Virus record (IMG/VR): IMGVR_UViG_3300008113_000128
Span: 1-40,167 of that record
DNA: 40,167 nt
Direction: 5' to 3' (one strand)
DNA from: a virus
Part shown: piece by piece, positions 1 to 8,462 of the stretch
How positions within the stretch are numbered: position 1 is the first letter of the stretch
Layout: each line of letters begins with the position of its first letter
Notes under the pieces: model-generated
What the model was told of the DNA's origin: nothing
Database searches by the model: none
Seen by the model: only the letters and a program-made list of their open reading frames with translations
Program-made: the position numbers and the translations under genes

Positions 1-141
1 TTTACGTTAGACGACACATTTACTTCTCAGATAACTGCACAAAGCGGTTACATGGATATTAAACGAGTAACTGGTGGGGAACCTGTTCCGGTTTTTGATA
101 AGCCGTTGGAGGTTGTGTTTAGAGGAACCGTTACACAATGA
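1..141 (+). CDS. Tail fibre or baseplate protein, C-terminal end (partial)
   Basis: An open frame enters from the left edge and ends at the TGA at 139-141, giving 46 residues that finish VVFRGTVTQ. The beta-rich ending resembles the end of the N-terminal module of phage baseplate or fibre proteins (BppU-like), but so little is visible that this is only suggestive. Its stop overlaps the ATG of the next fibre gene (ATGA at 138-141), so the two are translationally coupled. The position beside two fibre genes supports a structural role in host recognition. Confidence 0.55.
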   Translation, partial: FTLDDTFTSQITAQSGYMDIKRVTGGEPVPVFDKPLEVVFRGTVTQ

Positions 142-653
142 GCGATATTAATGTTATCTCAAGAATGCAAAAAATTATTGTTGACGCGGCTTCCAATTCG
201 GTCAGTGTAATAAATATTGGACCGCAAGGTCCGGGATTCTGGCAGAACGGTGTTTTATACACAGTTGGCGGAGGAACAACCGGAACTCAACCAACATTTT
301 CGGGCACTCCATTATTTACCGGTTATTACATCCAACAAGGACAATTGATTTATTTTCAAATTAATGTTTTGTTTACAAATATTACATCTTTTGGGACAGG
401 TCAATATTACTTAACACTGCCATTCAATACTGCTTTTGGATTTATGACACGAAATGGATGTTTACACGATTCGTCTACGTCGAAACAGTACTCTATAGGT
501 GGGCACGCAAATGCGGGCTCGAATACTATGTATTTATCATACGTCGGGTCAAACGGACATGACGAAGAGTTTGATCATAACTCACCAGTTTCGTTACAGA
601 CAGTGGATAGTTTTCATATTAGCGGAACATATTTAAAACAAATTAACAACTAG
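138..653 (+). CDS. Short tail fibre / receptor-binding candidate
   Basis: The product has 171 residues. Residues 1-35 ([16 protein letters not shown], then a GPQGPGF turn) resemble the start of the next gene's product ([18 protein letters not shown]), so both probably share an N-terminal virion-attachment module. The rest is rich in Gly, Thr, Tyr and Phe and predicted beta, as in a compact fibre head domain. There is no enzyme motif. It overlaps the upstream fibre gene by ATGA, and the next gene follows after a GGAGGA site. I recognise the type rather than a named family; an exchangeable receptor-binding tip is the likeliest role. Confidence 0.6.
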   Translation: MSDINVISRMQKIIVDAASNSVSVINIGPQGPGFWQNGVLYTVGGGTTGTQPTFSGTPLFTGYYIQQGQLIYFQINVLFTNITSFGTGQYYLTLPFNTAFGFMTRNGCLHDSSTSKQYSIGGHANAGSNTMYLSYVGSNGHDEEFDHNSPVSLQTVDSFHISGTYLKQINN

Positions 654-667
654 TTAGGAGGAACCAA

Positions 668-2512
668 ATGACACAGCAAGCAAATATTGTTGCCGGAATG
701 CAAAAAGTTATTGTGGTTCCAAATACACAAAAAGTTCAAATTATTGGTGTTGGTCAAGGACCAGCGGGACCAGAAGGAGATCCGGGTCCCATTGGACCTA
801 CTGGACCGCAAGGACCAATCGGATTAACTGGGGCCACAGGACCGCAAGGCCCGCAAGGAATTCAGGGACTTACTGGCGCAACCGGTCCACAAGGGCTGCA
901 AGGAGATCCTGGTCCCATTGGACCTACTGGACCACAAGGTCCTATTGGTTTAACTGGCGCTACTGGGGCGCAAGGACCTATTGGGTTGACCGGAGATCCA
1001 GGTCCTATTGGGCCAACTGGACCACAAGGGCCTATCGGATTAACTGGTGCTACTGGACCGCAAGGACCAATCGGATTAACTGGTGATATTGGACCAATTG
1101 GGCCTACTGGACCTCAGGGCCTTCAAGGTATTCAAGGTGATCCAGGGCCAATAGGTGCAACTGGTGCTACTGGACCAACGGGGCCTCAGGGCCCTCAAGG
1201 TATTCAAGGTGATCCCGGCCCAACAGGTGCTACCGGAGCAACCGGAGCAACCGGAGCGGGTGTACCAATTGGAGGAACGGCAAACCAATTATTAGCTAAA
1301 ATTAACGCCACAGACTATAATACGCAATGGGTTACTGGTATATCTTTAGCTGGAAATAATCTTTTTACCGGTTTAAATCAGTTTCAAAATCTTGGCGGAA
1401 TACAAACTTGGTACTCTGCGTCGACTCAAGATGGTATCAACATTATAGGACGAAACGGCGGAACCGGATCTTGGCGAGTTACAATAAGTCCTAACACTTT
1501 AACGGCAAATAGAAATTTGACTCTTCCCGACGCCACAGGCACAGTTATAACAACCGGTAACTTATCAAGCATTACAAGCGTTGGAACACTAACAAGTTTA
1601 TCAATAAACGGTTCAAACGCAAATAGTCCATTGGTTACTATTGGTGACTGGAACCAAAATGGTGATTTTACAGCAATAAGATCCGCTTATGGGTATTTAT
1701 TGTTGGGTTCAGCAAACGCTAACTCAAACATATATTTAAGAACAGAAACAGCATCCGGTCAAGTCATTATTGGTGGCGGAGCAAATACTAATACTATTAC
1801 TGTTGCTACTAGTACGGTAAGCGTTACTGGAACACTTATGGTTTCGGTTGACATTGCAACAGAAGCAAGTCCAATTAGCACTATTTACGCATCAAACTGG
1901 TATAGATCAACTGGTGGAAGCGGTTGGTACAACCAAACTTACGGCGGTGGTATATGGATGAACGACACCACATGGGTTCAGGTTTACGGTTCAAAACGCT
2001 TTCTTGCAGGATCTGGATTAAATGTCGGCGGAACAACTAACAACGCCAACTTAAATGTTATTGGAGGAACTGCGTGGTTCAGCGCAATGAGCGCCGGTGG
2101 TGGATCATATGTTGTTAATAACTTTGGATTTTTACAGTATATATCTTCTCGTAGAGAGTTAAAAGATAATATTGTAAGCGTGGATTCAACGTCTGCAATC
2201 GAAAGAATTTTAGCCTTACGACCTGTTGAGTTCACAATGAAGCCAGAGTTTGTTCAATCGGCTAATGATTTAACATCATTGGATAAAAAACGTGGATTTA
2301 TTGCGCAAGAAGTTGCTGAAGTTGATCATTGGTACGGTCAGTGGGGATGGGTTAATGACGAACAAATGATGGTGACTCAAGCCGCAATTGATGGCGAAGT
2401 TGATTTAAATGAAGCTACACCAATATACTGGAATCACGATGCTGTAATTGCCGATTTAGTTGGTAGTATTCAGTTTTTAAATAGCAAAATTATAGAATTG
2501 GAAAATAAATGA
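668..2512 (+). CDS. Collagen-like tail fibre with C-terminal S74 intramolecular chaperone
   Basis: The product has 614 residues. Residues 1-30 form the shared MQKVIV attachment module. Residues 31-198 are Gly-X-Y triplets that would fold as a collagen-like trimeric stalk. The middle is a beta-rich shaft and head, including a segment typical of phage fibres ([17 protein letters not shown]). From about residue 492 the end matches the peptidase S74 domain: [10 protein letters not shown] carries the expected Ser and Lys, followed by LRPVEF and [11 protein letters not shown]74 domains trimerise the fibre and then cleave themselves off. SD AGGAGGAA precedes the ATG. This is probably a main adsorption fibre. 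Confidence 0.9.
   Translation: MTQQANIVAGMQKVIVVPNTQKVQIIGVGQGPAGPEGDPGPIGPTGPQGPIGLTGATGPQGPQGIQGLTGATGPQGLQGDPGPIGPTGPQGPIGLTGATGAQGPIGLTGDPGPIGPTGPQGPIGLTGATGPQGPIGLTGDIGPIGPTGPQGLQGIQGDPGPIGATGATGPTGPQGPQGIQGDPGPTGATGATGATGAGVPIGGTANQLLAKINATDYNTQWVTGISLAGNNLFTGLNQFQNLGGIQTWYSASTQDGINIIGRNGGTGSWRVTISPNTLTANRNLTLPDATGTVITTGNLSSITSVGTLTSLSINGSNANSPLVTIGDWNQNGDFTAIRSAYGYLLLGSANANSNIYLRTETASGQVIIGGGANTNTITVATSTVSVTGTLMVSVDIATEASPISTIYASNWYRSTGGSGWYNQTYGGGIWMNDTTWVQVYGSKRFLAGSGLNVGGTTNNANLNVIGGTAWFSAMSAGGGSYVVNNFGFLQYISSRRELKDNIVSVDSTSAIERILALRPVEFTMKPEFVQSANDLTSLDKKRGFIAQEVAEVDHWYGQWGWVNDEQMMVTQAAIDGEVDLNEATPIYWNHDAVIADLVGSIQFLNSKIIELENK
758..1260 (+). repeat. Collagen-like Gly-X-Y coding repeat
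   Basis: About 500 bases encode unbroken Gly-X-Y triplets. A recurrent unit [10 protein letters not shown] is followed by either AT or DP. Near-identical DNA units (ggaccgcaaggaccaat and variants) recur, so the tract can expand or contract by slippage or recombination. In the fibre it forms the trimeric stalk. Confidence 0.9.
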
Positions 2513-2652
2513 ACGAACAGCAAATAGATGCAAATAAAATAATTGAGTCGTTAATACGCCAAGTTGCGGATTACGCTCAAAAAGTTGCTATGTTAGAAGC
2601 TTATATTTCTTCATTATCCGAAGTACAAGCTAACGAAAAACATTCCAATTGA
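2509..2652 (+). CDS. 47-residue protein after the fibre; coiled-coil candidate
   Basis: The ATG overlaps the stop of the S74 fibre (ATGA at 2509-2512), and the frame runs to a TGA at 2650. The product is 47 residues, mostly helical and amphipathic ([21 protein letters not shown]), like a short coiled coil. Small coupled genes straight after an S74 fibre often encode accessory or assembly factors, but no family is recognisable. It is reported because the overlap and frame look genuine. Confidence 0.55.
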   Translation: MNEQQIDANKIIESLIRQVADYAQKVAMLEAYISSLSEVQANEKHSN

Positions 2653-2689
2653 GATATTTTTTAGTAAACCAAGTTAGAAAGGAGATTAT

Positions 2690-3019
2690 ATGGCATCTAG
2701 TAAAAGAAAGCGTCGACCGGCGACAACCGTAGAAGCTAGAGAAAACCAGTTAATCTCTTCGGCTATTGATCTTGCAGAAAAGCAAATTCTAGAAGGAACT
2801 GCTTCCTCACAAGTCATTACGCATTATTTAAAACTTGGTTCTACTAGAGAACGTTTAGAACAAGAACGCCTCGAAGCTGAAAACGCGGTGCTTAAAGCAC
2901 GAGTTGAATCTATGGCTTCTGGTAAAAGAATTGAAGAGCTTTATGAAGCTGCGCTTAATGCAATGCGTAATTATTCAGGCCAACAAACCGATGACGAAGA
3001 TTTTGATTTCGATGATTAG
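2690..3019 (+). CDS. Small DNA-binding protein; terminase small subunit candidate
   Basis: The product has 109 residues. The start is basic (MASSKRKRRPATT). A helical central part contains ENQLISSAIDLAEKQI and SQVITHYLKLGSTRE, then a Glu/Arg-rich coiled coil and a very acidic tail (DDEDFDFDD). I recognise this as a conserved phage family usually found next to HNH nucleases and upstream of large terminases, which suggests the small packaging subunit. That function is inferred from position and charge layout, not from a motif. SD AGAAAGGAG precedes the ATG. The 3' end overlaps the HNH gene. Confidence 0.6.
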   Translation: MASSKRKRRPATTVEARENQLISSAIDLAEKQILEGTASSQVITHYLKLGSTRERLEQERLEAENAVLKARVESMASGKRIEELYEAALNAMRNYSGQQTDDEDFDFDD

Positions 3020-3419
3020 AACTTATTCAGATTTGCGTAGTATAAAAACTTTTGAAGAAAGATATGCATATTTAAAACTAAATGGCGCTGTTGGGCAAGA
3101 AACTTTTGGTTTTGATCGCTATATCAACCAAAGTTTTTATCAATCCATGGAGTGGAAAAGAGCAAGAAGATCCGTTATTATACGCGACAACTCGTGCGAT
3201 TTAGGCATTGAAGGACACGAAATACATTCTGGTTTGATAGTTCACCACATGAATCCAATGACTTCAGATGATATTATTCATAGTGAATCTTGGATTATAG
3301 ATCCTGAATTTTTAATCTGTGTAACAGAAAGAACTCACAACGCAATTCATTTTGGAGACGAAAGTCTTTTAAGAATTCGTTTTAACGAACGACGACCAAA
3401 GGATACAAAGTTATGGTAA
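3012..3419 (+). CDS. HNH endonuclease
   Basis: The product has 135 residues. I chose the ATG at 3012, which overlaps the end of the upstream gene, over an in-frame ATG at 2904 lying deep inside that gene. The HNH signature is visible: LIVHHMNP at residues 75-82 supplies the two histidines, and THNAIHFG at 108-115 supplies the Asn and last His of the beta-beta-alpha metal fold. HNH proteins beside terminases are needed for terminase cutting in several phages such as HK97 (established knowledge), so a packaging role is likely. A free-standing homing enzyme is the alternative. Confidence 0.85.
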   Translation: MIRTYSDLRSIKTFEERYAYLKLNGAVGQETFGFDRYINQSFYQSMEWKRARRSVIIRDNSCDLGIEGHEIHSGLIVHHMNPMTSDDIIHSESWIIDPEFLICVTERTHNAIHFGDESLLRIRFNERRPKDTKLW

Positions 3420-3736
3420 AAGACTTTTCAAGCTTTTTTCAAAATTATAGAGCTGATTTAAATAAAATAAAATTGGCGCCAGCAGAAGCAGAGTATGCTT
3501 TTGCCATGGAAAATATTGCTCGCACTTATGGTAAACTTTCCGATAACGACAACAACGGAATTTGGGTCGGCTACGTTCCGCCTGAAAAAAACGATAATAA
3601 AAAAATCGGAGTTGTTTGTGGAAACTGTCATTTTTATGAAGGTAATAATGTTTGTCGTATAATTAGTAACACCGTTGAACCGCAAGGTTATTGCCGTTTA
3701 GCAGCCATATACCCTAATTTGGTGTCAAAATCTTAA
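3413..3736 (+). CDS. Conserved small four-cysteine phage protein
   Basis: The product has 107 residues and starts inside the end of the HNH gene. Its C-terminal half has four ordered cysteines: CGNCHF, then VCRI, then GYCRL. This spacing recurs in phage virion-morphogenesis proteins and suggests a zinc or iron-sulphur cluster site. The N-terminal part is helical and resembles a structural or adaptor segment. The position between HNH and connector genes fits head assembly. No catalytic residues are visible, and the exact role is unknown. Confidence 0.6.
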   Translation: MVKDFSSFFQNYRADLNKIKLAPAEAEYAFAMENIARTYGKLSDNDNNGIWVGYVPPEKNDNKKIGVVCGNCHFYEGNNVCRIISNTVEPQGYCRLAAIYPNLVSKS

Positions 3737-3753
3737 ATTGAAAGGAGCGCATC

Positions 3754-4095
3754 ATGGAACAAAGCATTTTAAAAAGTACTAAAAAAATGTTAGGTTTAGA
3801 TGCTAGTTATACCGCATTTGATTTAGATGTACTAACAAACATTAACGTTAGTTTTTCTACTTTAACACAAATTGGAGTATTACCGGATGCTGGTTTTTCA
3901 ATAGTCGATAATACCACAAACTGGAGTAGTTTAAATTTGTCGACACCACTTTTAAGTATGGTTAAAAGTTATGTGTACTTAAAAGTCCGAATGTTGTTTG
4001 ATCCGCCAACAACTTCATTTTTAATTAAAGCATATGAAGATCAAATAAAAGAATATGAATGGCGATTAAAAACTTTAAAAGAATACGAAAGTTGA
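3754..4095 (+). CDS. Head-tail connector, gp6-like
   Basis: The product has 113 residues, all helical, starting MEQSILKSTKKMLGLDASYTAF. This is the pattern of the phage DNA-packaging / gp6-like connector family: a first helix ending MLGLD.SYTAFD, then TLTQIGVLPDAGF, then MVKSYVYLKVRMLFDPP, then a last helix IKEYEWRL. Such proteins form a 12-subunit ring under the portal that gates DNA release. SD AAAGGAG precedes the ATG. Its place before the terminase, rather than after the capsid gene, is unusual. Confidence 0.8.
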   Translation: MEQSILKSTKKMLGLDASYTAFDLDVLTNINVSFSTLTQIGVLPDAGFSIVDNTTNWSSLNLSTPLLSMVKSYVYLKVRMLFDPPTTSFLIKAYEDQIKEYEWRLKTLKEYES

Positions 4096-4104
4096 GATTC
4101 TTTT

Positions 4105-4797
4105 ATGTCTCAAGAAAAAGAAATATCTTTTAGAAGTAGTAAGTGGGAACGATTTGATCCCGATTTTGCCGAAATGATTCGGACTAAGCACCCTGATATT
4201 TGGCGACTTGGTGGAAACATTAAAGGTAATGATCAGTATCGAAAGCTTTATCCAATAACAAAACGCGATGGTGTTCCTAATTCTGAAATGGAAGTTAATG
4301 CTTTAAAACTTAGGGAAGCTTGGGCGGCAAGGCATTACAAAGACTTTAGAATTGCGGGAGTCATTGCGCAAATTAAATGGCTAGCTGTAGGAAGTCGAGG
4401 TGAGCAATATATGAAAAATTTAGTAAAAGAAGAAATTTTAAAACGATCTGAAGTTAAACAGTCTGACGATATGAGCATAGAAAAAGCTCTTGCTCATGCC
4501 GGAGTTAAAGGTATGCGCTGGGGTGTTCGTAAATCTGCTAAAAAACAAGCTGCGCAGCGAACGTCTTATAAAAAAGGACCTAAGTCGCTTTCTGAAGCGG
4601 AATTACGTCGTCGAGTAAATCGAATGGAAACAGAAAAGCGATATGTTGATTTAAACCCAACTACAGCTAGAAGTCGAGCTGGTAAAACGTTTGTTAGTAA
4701 GGCGTTAAATCAAAGCGGTTCGATGGTAATTGCTGCAACTGTTGGTGGTGCAACTGCTTTGGTTGGAAAAGCAATCAAAAATAGAATATCGGGTTAA
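4105..4797 (+). CDS. Virion-associated protein with HAGVKGMRWGV motif
   Basis: The product has 230 residues. Residues 1-115 form a conserved helical domain (FDPDFAEMIRTKHPDIWRLG, later LREAWAARHYKDFRIAG and IKWLAVGSRGE). Residues 129-143 carry LAHAGVKGMRWGVRK, a motif that recurs across actinobacterial phage proteins without a known function. A Lys/Arg-rich segment follows, then a hydrophobic end (AATVGGATALVGKAI). The shorter protein encoded at 6576 repeats the motif and the hydrophobic tail. The context is the packaging/portal block. A role in capsid assembly or an internal virion protein is plausible but not shown. Confidence 0.65.
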   Translation: MSQEKEISFRSSKWERFDPDFAEMIRTKHPDIWRLGGNIKGNDQYRKLYPITKRDGVPNSEMEVNALKLREAWAARHYKDFRIAGVIAQIKWLAVGSRGEQYMKNLVKEEILKRSEVKQSDDMSIEKALAHAGVKGMRWGVRKSAKKQAAQRTSYKKGPKSLSEAELRRRVNRMETEKRYVDLNPTTARSRAGKTFVSKALNQSGSMVIAATVGGATALVGKAIKNRISG

Positions 4798-4821
4798 AAT
4801 TAAATTTGAAAGGAGAAAGTT

Positions 4822-6567
4822 TTGGCATTATCAAACACTGCTGTACCAAAGTACTACTCCGAGTTTAGAGATTCCGTTATATCTGGTAAAATTATAGTAA
4901 ATAAAGAAATTTCTATGGAAATGAATCGAATTGATGATTTAATTCGAGATCCTAATATTTACTATGATGATTGCGCAGTTGATGGTTTTATAAAATATTG
5001 TGAAAACGAACTTACTTTAACCGACGGAACAGATTTACATTTATTGGATACTTTTAAATTATGGGCCGAACAAATTTTTGGTTGGTATTATTTCGTTGAT
5101 AGAAATGTTTATGATCCACAAGCTTTTGGCGGAAAAGGTGGATTTGTTTTAAAGACTGTTAAAAAACGTTTAACCACTAAACAATATTTAATTATTGCAC
5201 GTGGTGCTGCAAAGTCCATGTATGCTTCCTGTATACAATCATATTTCTTAAACGTTGATACACAAACAACCCATCAAATAACAACTTCGCCAACAATGAA
5301 GCAAGCCGAAGAAGTTATGTCTCCAATTCGCACTGCAATAACTCGATCTAGAGGACCTTTGTTTAAATTTTTAACCGAAGGATCTTTACAGAATACAACT
5401 GGTTCTAGGGCACAAAGAGTTAAATTAGCGTCTACTAAAAAAGGAATCGAAAATTTTCTTACTGGATCTCTTTTAGAAATTAGACCGATGTCTATCAATA
5501 AACTACAAGGTTTAAGACCTAAAGTTTCAACAGTAGACGAATGGCTTTCTGGCGATATTCGAGAAGATGTTGTCGGCGCAATTGAGCAGGGTGCATCTAA
5601 ATTAGATGATTATTTAATTTTAGCTATTAGTTCTGAAGGAACCGTTCGAAATGGTTCTGGAGATACTATTAAAATGGAATTAAACAAAATTCTAAAAGGT
5701 GAATATCAAGCGCCACATGTTTCCATTTGGTATTATAAGCTAGATGCTATAGAAGAAGTCGGCGACCCGGCAATGTGGATTAAAGCCAATCCAAATCTTG
5801 GCAGGACTGTAACTTATGATGTATATCATTTAGATGTGGAACGAGCTGAAAAAGCACCAGCAGCTAGAAATGATATTTTAGCCAAACGTTTCGGTATTCC
5901 AATGGAAGGTTATACATATTTCTTTACATATGAAGAAACTTTGACGCATCAACCAAGAGATTTTTGGCAAATGCCGTGTTCGCTTGGTGTGGACCTTTCT
6001 CAAGGCGATGACTTTTGTGCTTTTACATTTTTGTTTCCATTTTCAAACTATTCTTTTGGTATTAAAACCTTAAGTTACATAACTTCTTTAACATTAATGA
6101 AACTTCCAGGAGCAATGCGACACAAATATGAGCAGTTTATTAGCGAAGGAAGTTTGCACGTTCTCGAGGGAACTGTTTTGGACATGATGGAAGTTTATGA
6201 TGATTTAGACCAAGTAATTATGGCCAACGGATACGATGTTCGCTGTTTAGGATATGACCCATACAACGCAAAAGAGTTTATAACTAGATGGGAATCTGAA
6301 AATGGCCCTTATGGGATTCAAAAAGTAATTCAAGGCGCAAAAACAGAATCAGTTCCATTGGGCGAAATTAAAATTCTTTCAGAAGAAAGAAAACTTATAT
6401 TTGATCAAGAGTTAATGTCGTTTGCTATGGGTAATGCCGTAACTCTTGAAGACACAAATGGTAATCGTAAACTTTTGAAAAAACGAAGTGAAGAAAAAAT
6501 TGACAACGTGGCAGCTTTACTAGATGCATATGTTGCGTATAAACTTCATAAAGAAGCATTTGAATAG
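4822..6567 (+). CDS. terL: Terminase large subunit (ATPase and nuclease)
   Basis: The product has 581 residues from a TTG start at 4822 behind GAAAGGAGAAAG. The N-terminal ATPase has a P-loop variant IIARGAAKS (124-132), as in phage terminases with a degenerate Walker A, and Walker B STVDEW (236-241). The nuclease domain begins with GVDLSQGDDF (389-398), whose Asp residues fit the RNase H-like active site; later acidic positions are in LGYDPYNA and in EKIDNVAAL. It pumps DNA into the procapsid through the portal and cuts the concatemer. Length and domain order are normal for the family. Confidence 0.95.
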   Translation: MALSNTAVPKYYSEFRDSVISGKIIVNKEISMEMNRIDDLIRDPNIYYDDCAVDGFIKYCENELTLTDGTDLHLLDTFKLWAEQIFGWYYFVDRNVYDPQAFGGKGGFVLKTVKKRLTTKQYLIIARGAAKSMYASCIQSYFLNVDTQTTHQITTSPTMKQAEEVMSPIRTAITRSRGPLFKFLTEGSLQNTTGSRAQRVKLASTKKGIENFLTGSLLEIRPMSINKLQGLRPKVSTVDEWLSGDIREDVVGAIEQGASKLDDYLILAISSEGTVRNGSGDTIKMELNKILKGEYQAPHVSIWYYKLDAIEEVGDPAMWIKANPNLGRTVTYDVYHLDVERAEKAPAARNDILAKRFGIPMEGYTYFFTYEETLTHQPRDFWQMPCSLGVDLSQGDDFCAFTFLFPFSNYSFGIKTLSYITSLTLMKLPGAMRHKYEQFISEGSLHVLEGTVLDMMEVYDDLDQVIMANGYDVRCLGYDPYNAKEFITRWESENGPYGIQKVIQGAKTESVPLGEIKILSEERKLIFDQELMSFAMGNAVTLEDTNGNRKLLKKRSEEKIDNVAALLDAYVAYKLHKEAFE

Positions 6568-6575
6568 GAGTTAAA

Positions 6576-6887
6576 ATGGAAAACGAAAAAGATATTTTAA
6601 TAGCATTAGATTACTTAAAGCATGCTGGTGTTCCCGGAATGAAGTGGGGTAAACGCAAAGCAGCTGCTTCTGGTGGCGGGCAAACAAGCGGATCAAAAAA
6701 AACCGCTAAAGTAAATGCATCGGCCCAAAAAGGTAAAGATAGCGCCGGTAAAGCATTGGCAAAAAATAAAGATAAAAAAGCAAGTTCTACAAAATCTACT
6801 AAACAATATTCAACAGGAAAGTTAGTCGCAGCCACGCTTCTTGCTGGTCCAGTTGGTTTTGTGGCGGTTAAAAAGCAGTGGATATAA
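6576..6887 (+). CDS. Small HAGVPGMKWGKR-motif protein
   Basis: The product has 103 residues. LKHAGVPGMKWGKRK lies at residues 15-29. It is followed by a low-complexity Lys/Ala/Ser/Gly stretch and a hydrophobic end (KLVAATLLAGPVGFVAVKK) that could insert in a membrane. It is a reduced version of the protein encoded at 4105: same motif, same kind of tail. SD TAGGAG precedes the ATG. It lies between terminase and portal, so a virion or assembly role is likely, but the function is unknown. Confidence 0.6.
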   Translation: MENEKDILIALDYLKHAGVPGMKWGKRKAAASGGGQTSGSKKTAKVNASAQKGKDSAGKALAKNKDKKASSTKSTKQYSTGKLVAATLLAGPVGFVAVKKQWI

Positions 6888-6930
6888 AATAAAAAACTTG
6901 AACAATAAAAATTGAAGGAGGTGACGATAT

Positions 6931-8160
6931 TTGGCTATTTTAGATAGAATCAAAAAAGCATTTAATGCTTTTAGTACTTATGAAAAAGAAGAATTTGATT
7001 ATAATATCGGGCCAGTAAGCACATATCGTCCGGATCGAGTTCGTCATTTATTTTATAACGACAGATCAATTATAACTGCTATATATGCTCGAATTGCTAT
7101 TGACGTTTCAAATATTAAAATTAAACACGTTTATGTCGACGAAATTGGTCGTTATTCTAAAGATGTTAATAGTTCTTTAAATGATTGTCTTACTTTAGAA
7201 GCAAATATTGATCAAGCTCCTCGCGCTTTTCGCCAAGATCTAATAATGACTTTATTTGATAAAGGTGTGGCCGCTATTGTTCCCGTTGATACTGGGGCAA
7301 ATCCACAAACCAATCAAAACTTTGATATTTATACAATTAGAGTCGGCGAAATAACACAATGGTATCCGAAACATATTAGGGTTAGTGTTTATAACGAAGC
7401 TAAAGGTATGCGCGAAGAAATAACACTCCCTAAAAGAAACGTTGCAATAATTGAAAATCCTTTGTATTCAGTAATGAATGAACCTAATTCAACACTACAA
7501 AGACTTCTACGTAAACTAACTCTTTTGGATGCTGTTGACGAACAATCTGGATCTGGAAAATTAGATTTAATTATTCAATTACCATATACTATTAAAACAG
7601 AAGCTCGAAAACAACAAGCTGAAGCTCGTCGTGCAGATATTGAATTCCAACTAAAAGGCAGTCAATACGGAATAGCTTATACCGATGGTACTGAAAAAAT
7701 AACACAACTTAATCGCCCAGCAGAAAATAATTTACTTAAGCAAGTAGAATATTTAACTCAAATGCTTTATGGTCAATTAGGAATTACAGAAGCAATTATG
7801 AATGGTACTGCTGACGAAAAAGCAATGTTAAATTACTTTAACAGAACAATATATCCAATTATTGAATCTGTAGTTGAGGCAATGCAAAGAGCATTTATTG
7901 TTTCTGTTAATTCCGATAAACCAGAAAAAATAAAGTACTTTAGAGACCCATTCCAATTAGTACCACTTATTGATATTGCAAGTGTTGCTGATATATTCTC
8001 ACGAAATGAAATATTAACTGCAAATGAAATTCGTGGTTATATGGGAATTCCACCCGCATCAGATCCAAAAGCCGATGAGTTAATAAATAGTAATATGCCT
8101 CAACAACCAGGTTTATCGGAACCAGAAACCGAAAATGATCAAGGGACGTTATATATATGA
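6931..8160 (+). CDS. Portal protein
   Basis: The product has 409 residues from a TTG start with a very strong SD (GAAGGAGGTGA). The opening MAILDRIKKAFNAF, then RVRHLFYNDRSIITAIYARI and DVSNIKIKHV, is typical of siphovirus portals, as is the later clip/stem part with QLGITEAIMNGTADE and MLNYFNRTIYPIIE. The portal dodecamer is the DNA entry vertex and docks the terminase and connectors. The gene directly follows the terminase region and precedes the capsid operon, the usual arrangement. The length is normal to short for portals. Confidence 0.9.
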   Translation: MAILDRIKKAFNAFSTYEKEEFDYNIGPVSTYRPDRVRHLFYNDRSIITAIYARIAIDVSNIKIKHVYVDEIGRYSKDVNSSLNDCLTLEANIDQAPRAFRQDLIMTLFDKGVAAIVPVDTGANPQTNQNFDIYTIRVGEITQWYPKHIRVSVYNEAKGMREEITLPKRNVAIIENPLYSVMNEPNSTLQRLLRKLTLLDAVDEQSGSGKLDLIIQLPYTIKTEARKQQAEARRADIEFQLKGSQYGIAYTDGTEKITQLNRPAENNLLKQVEYLTQMLYGQLGITEAIMNGTADEKAMLNYFNRTIYPIIESVVEAMQRAFIVSVNSDKPEKIKYFRDPFQLVPLIDIASVADIFSRNEILTANEIRGYMGIPPASDPKADELINSNMPQQPGLSEPETENDQGTLYI

Positions 8161-8462
8161 AACCCGTTTTAGTTATTTGGCATGATGCTCATGCGGGAAC
8201 AGATGGATGGGCGCATTTAGAAGATTTAGATGTTAATGATTATTGTGTTGTATATTCACTTGGATATTTAATCGAATCTAAACAATACGCTAAAAAAAAT
8301 CATATAACAATAACACAGTCTTTAATACAAGAAGAATTTGTAGATCACGTTCTTCATATCCCGAAAAAAATGGTCGATAAAATAATAAACCTTGTCGAAG
8401 AAAAATCGATTATTAAAGAAAAAATAATCTTAAACTTAACAGAAAGGAATAAACATGGTTGA
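8157..8462 (+). CDS. Unknown 101-residue protein coupled to portal and capsid genes
   Basis: The ATG overlaps the portal stop (ATGA), and the 3' end overlaps the protease-capsid start. The product begins MKPVLVIWHDAHAGTDGWAHLEDLDVNDYCVVYSLGYL-like strands and continues into basic helices. The N-terminal half (short strand, WHDAH, EDLD, then a strand) recalls small phage proteins of unknown function found beside portal genes. There are no metal or catalytic clusters beyond the His/Asp pair. Tight coupling to two head genes argues for a role in head assembly; the function is not assigned. Confidence 0.6.
   Translation: MKPVLVIWHDAHAGTDGWAHLEDLDVNDYCVVYSLGYLIESKQYAKKNHITITQSLIQEEFVDHVLHIPKKMVDKIINLVEEKSIIKEKIILNLTERNKHG

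Noticed and set aside
758-1260. CRISPR-like array
   Set aside because: The repetition is coding (Gly-X-Y triplets in frame), without spacer structure.
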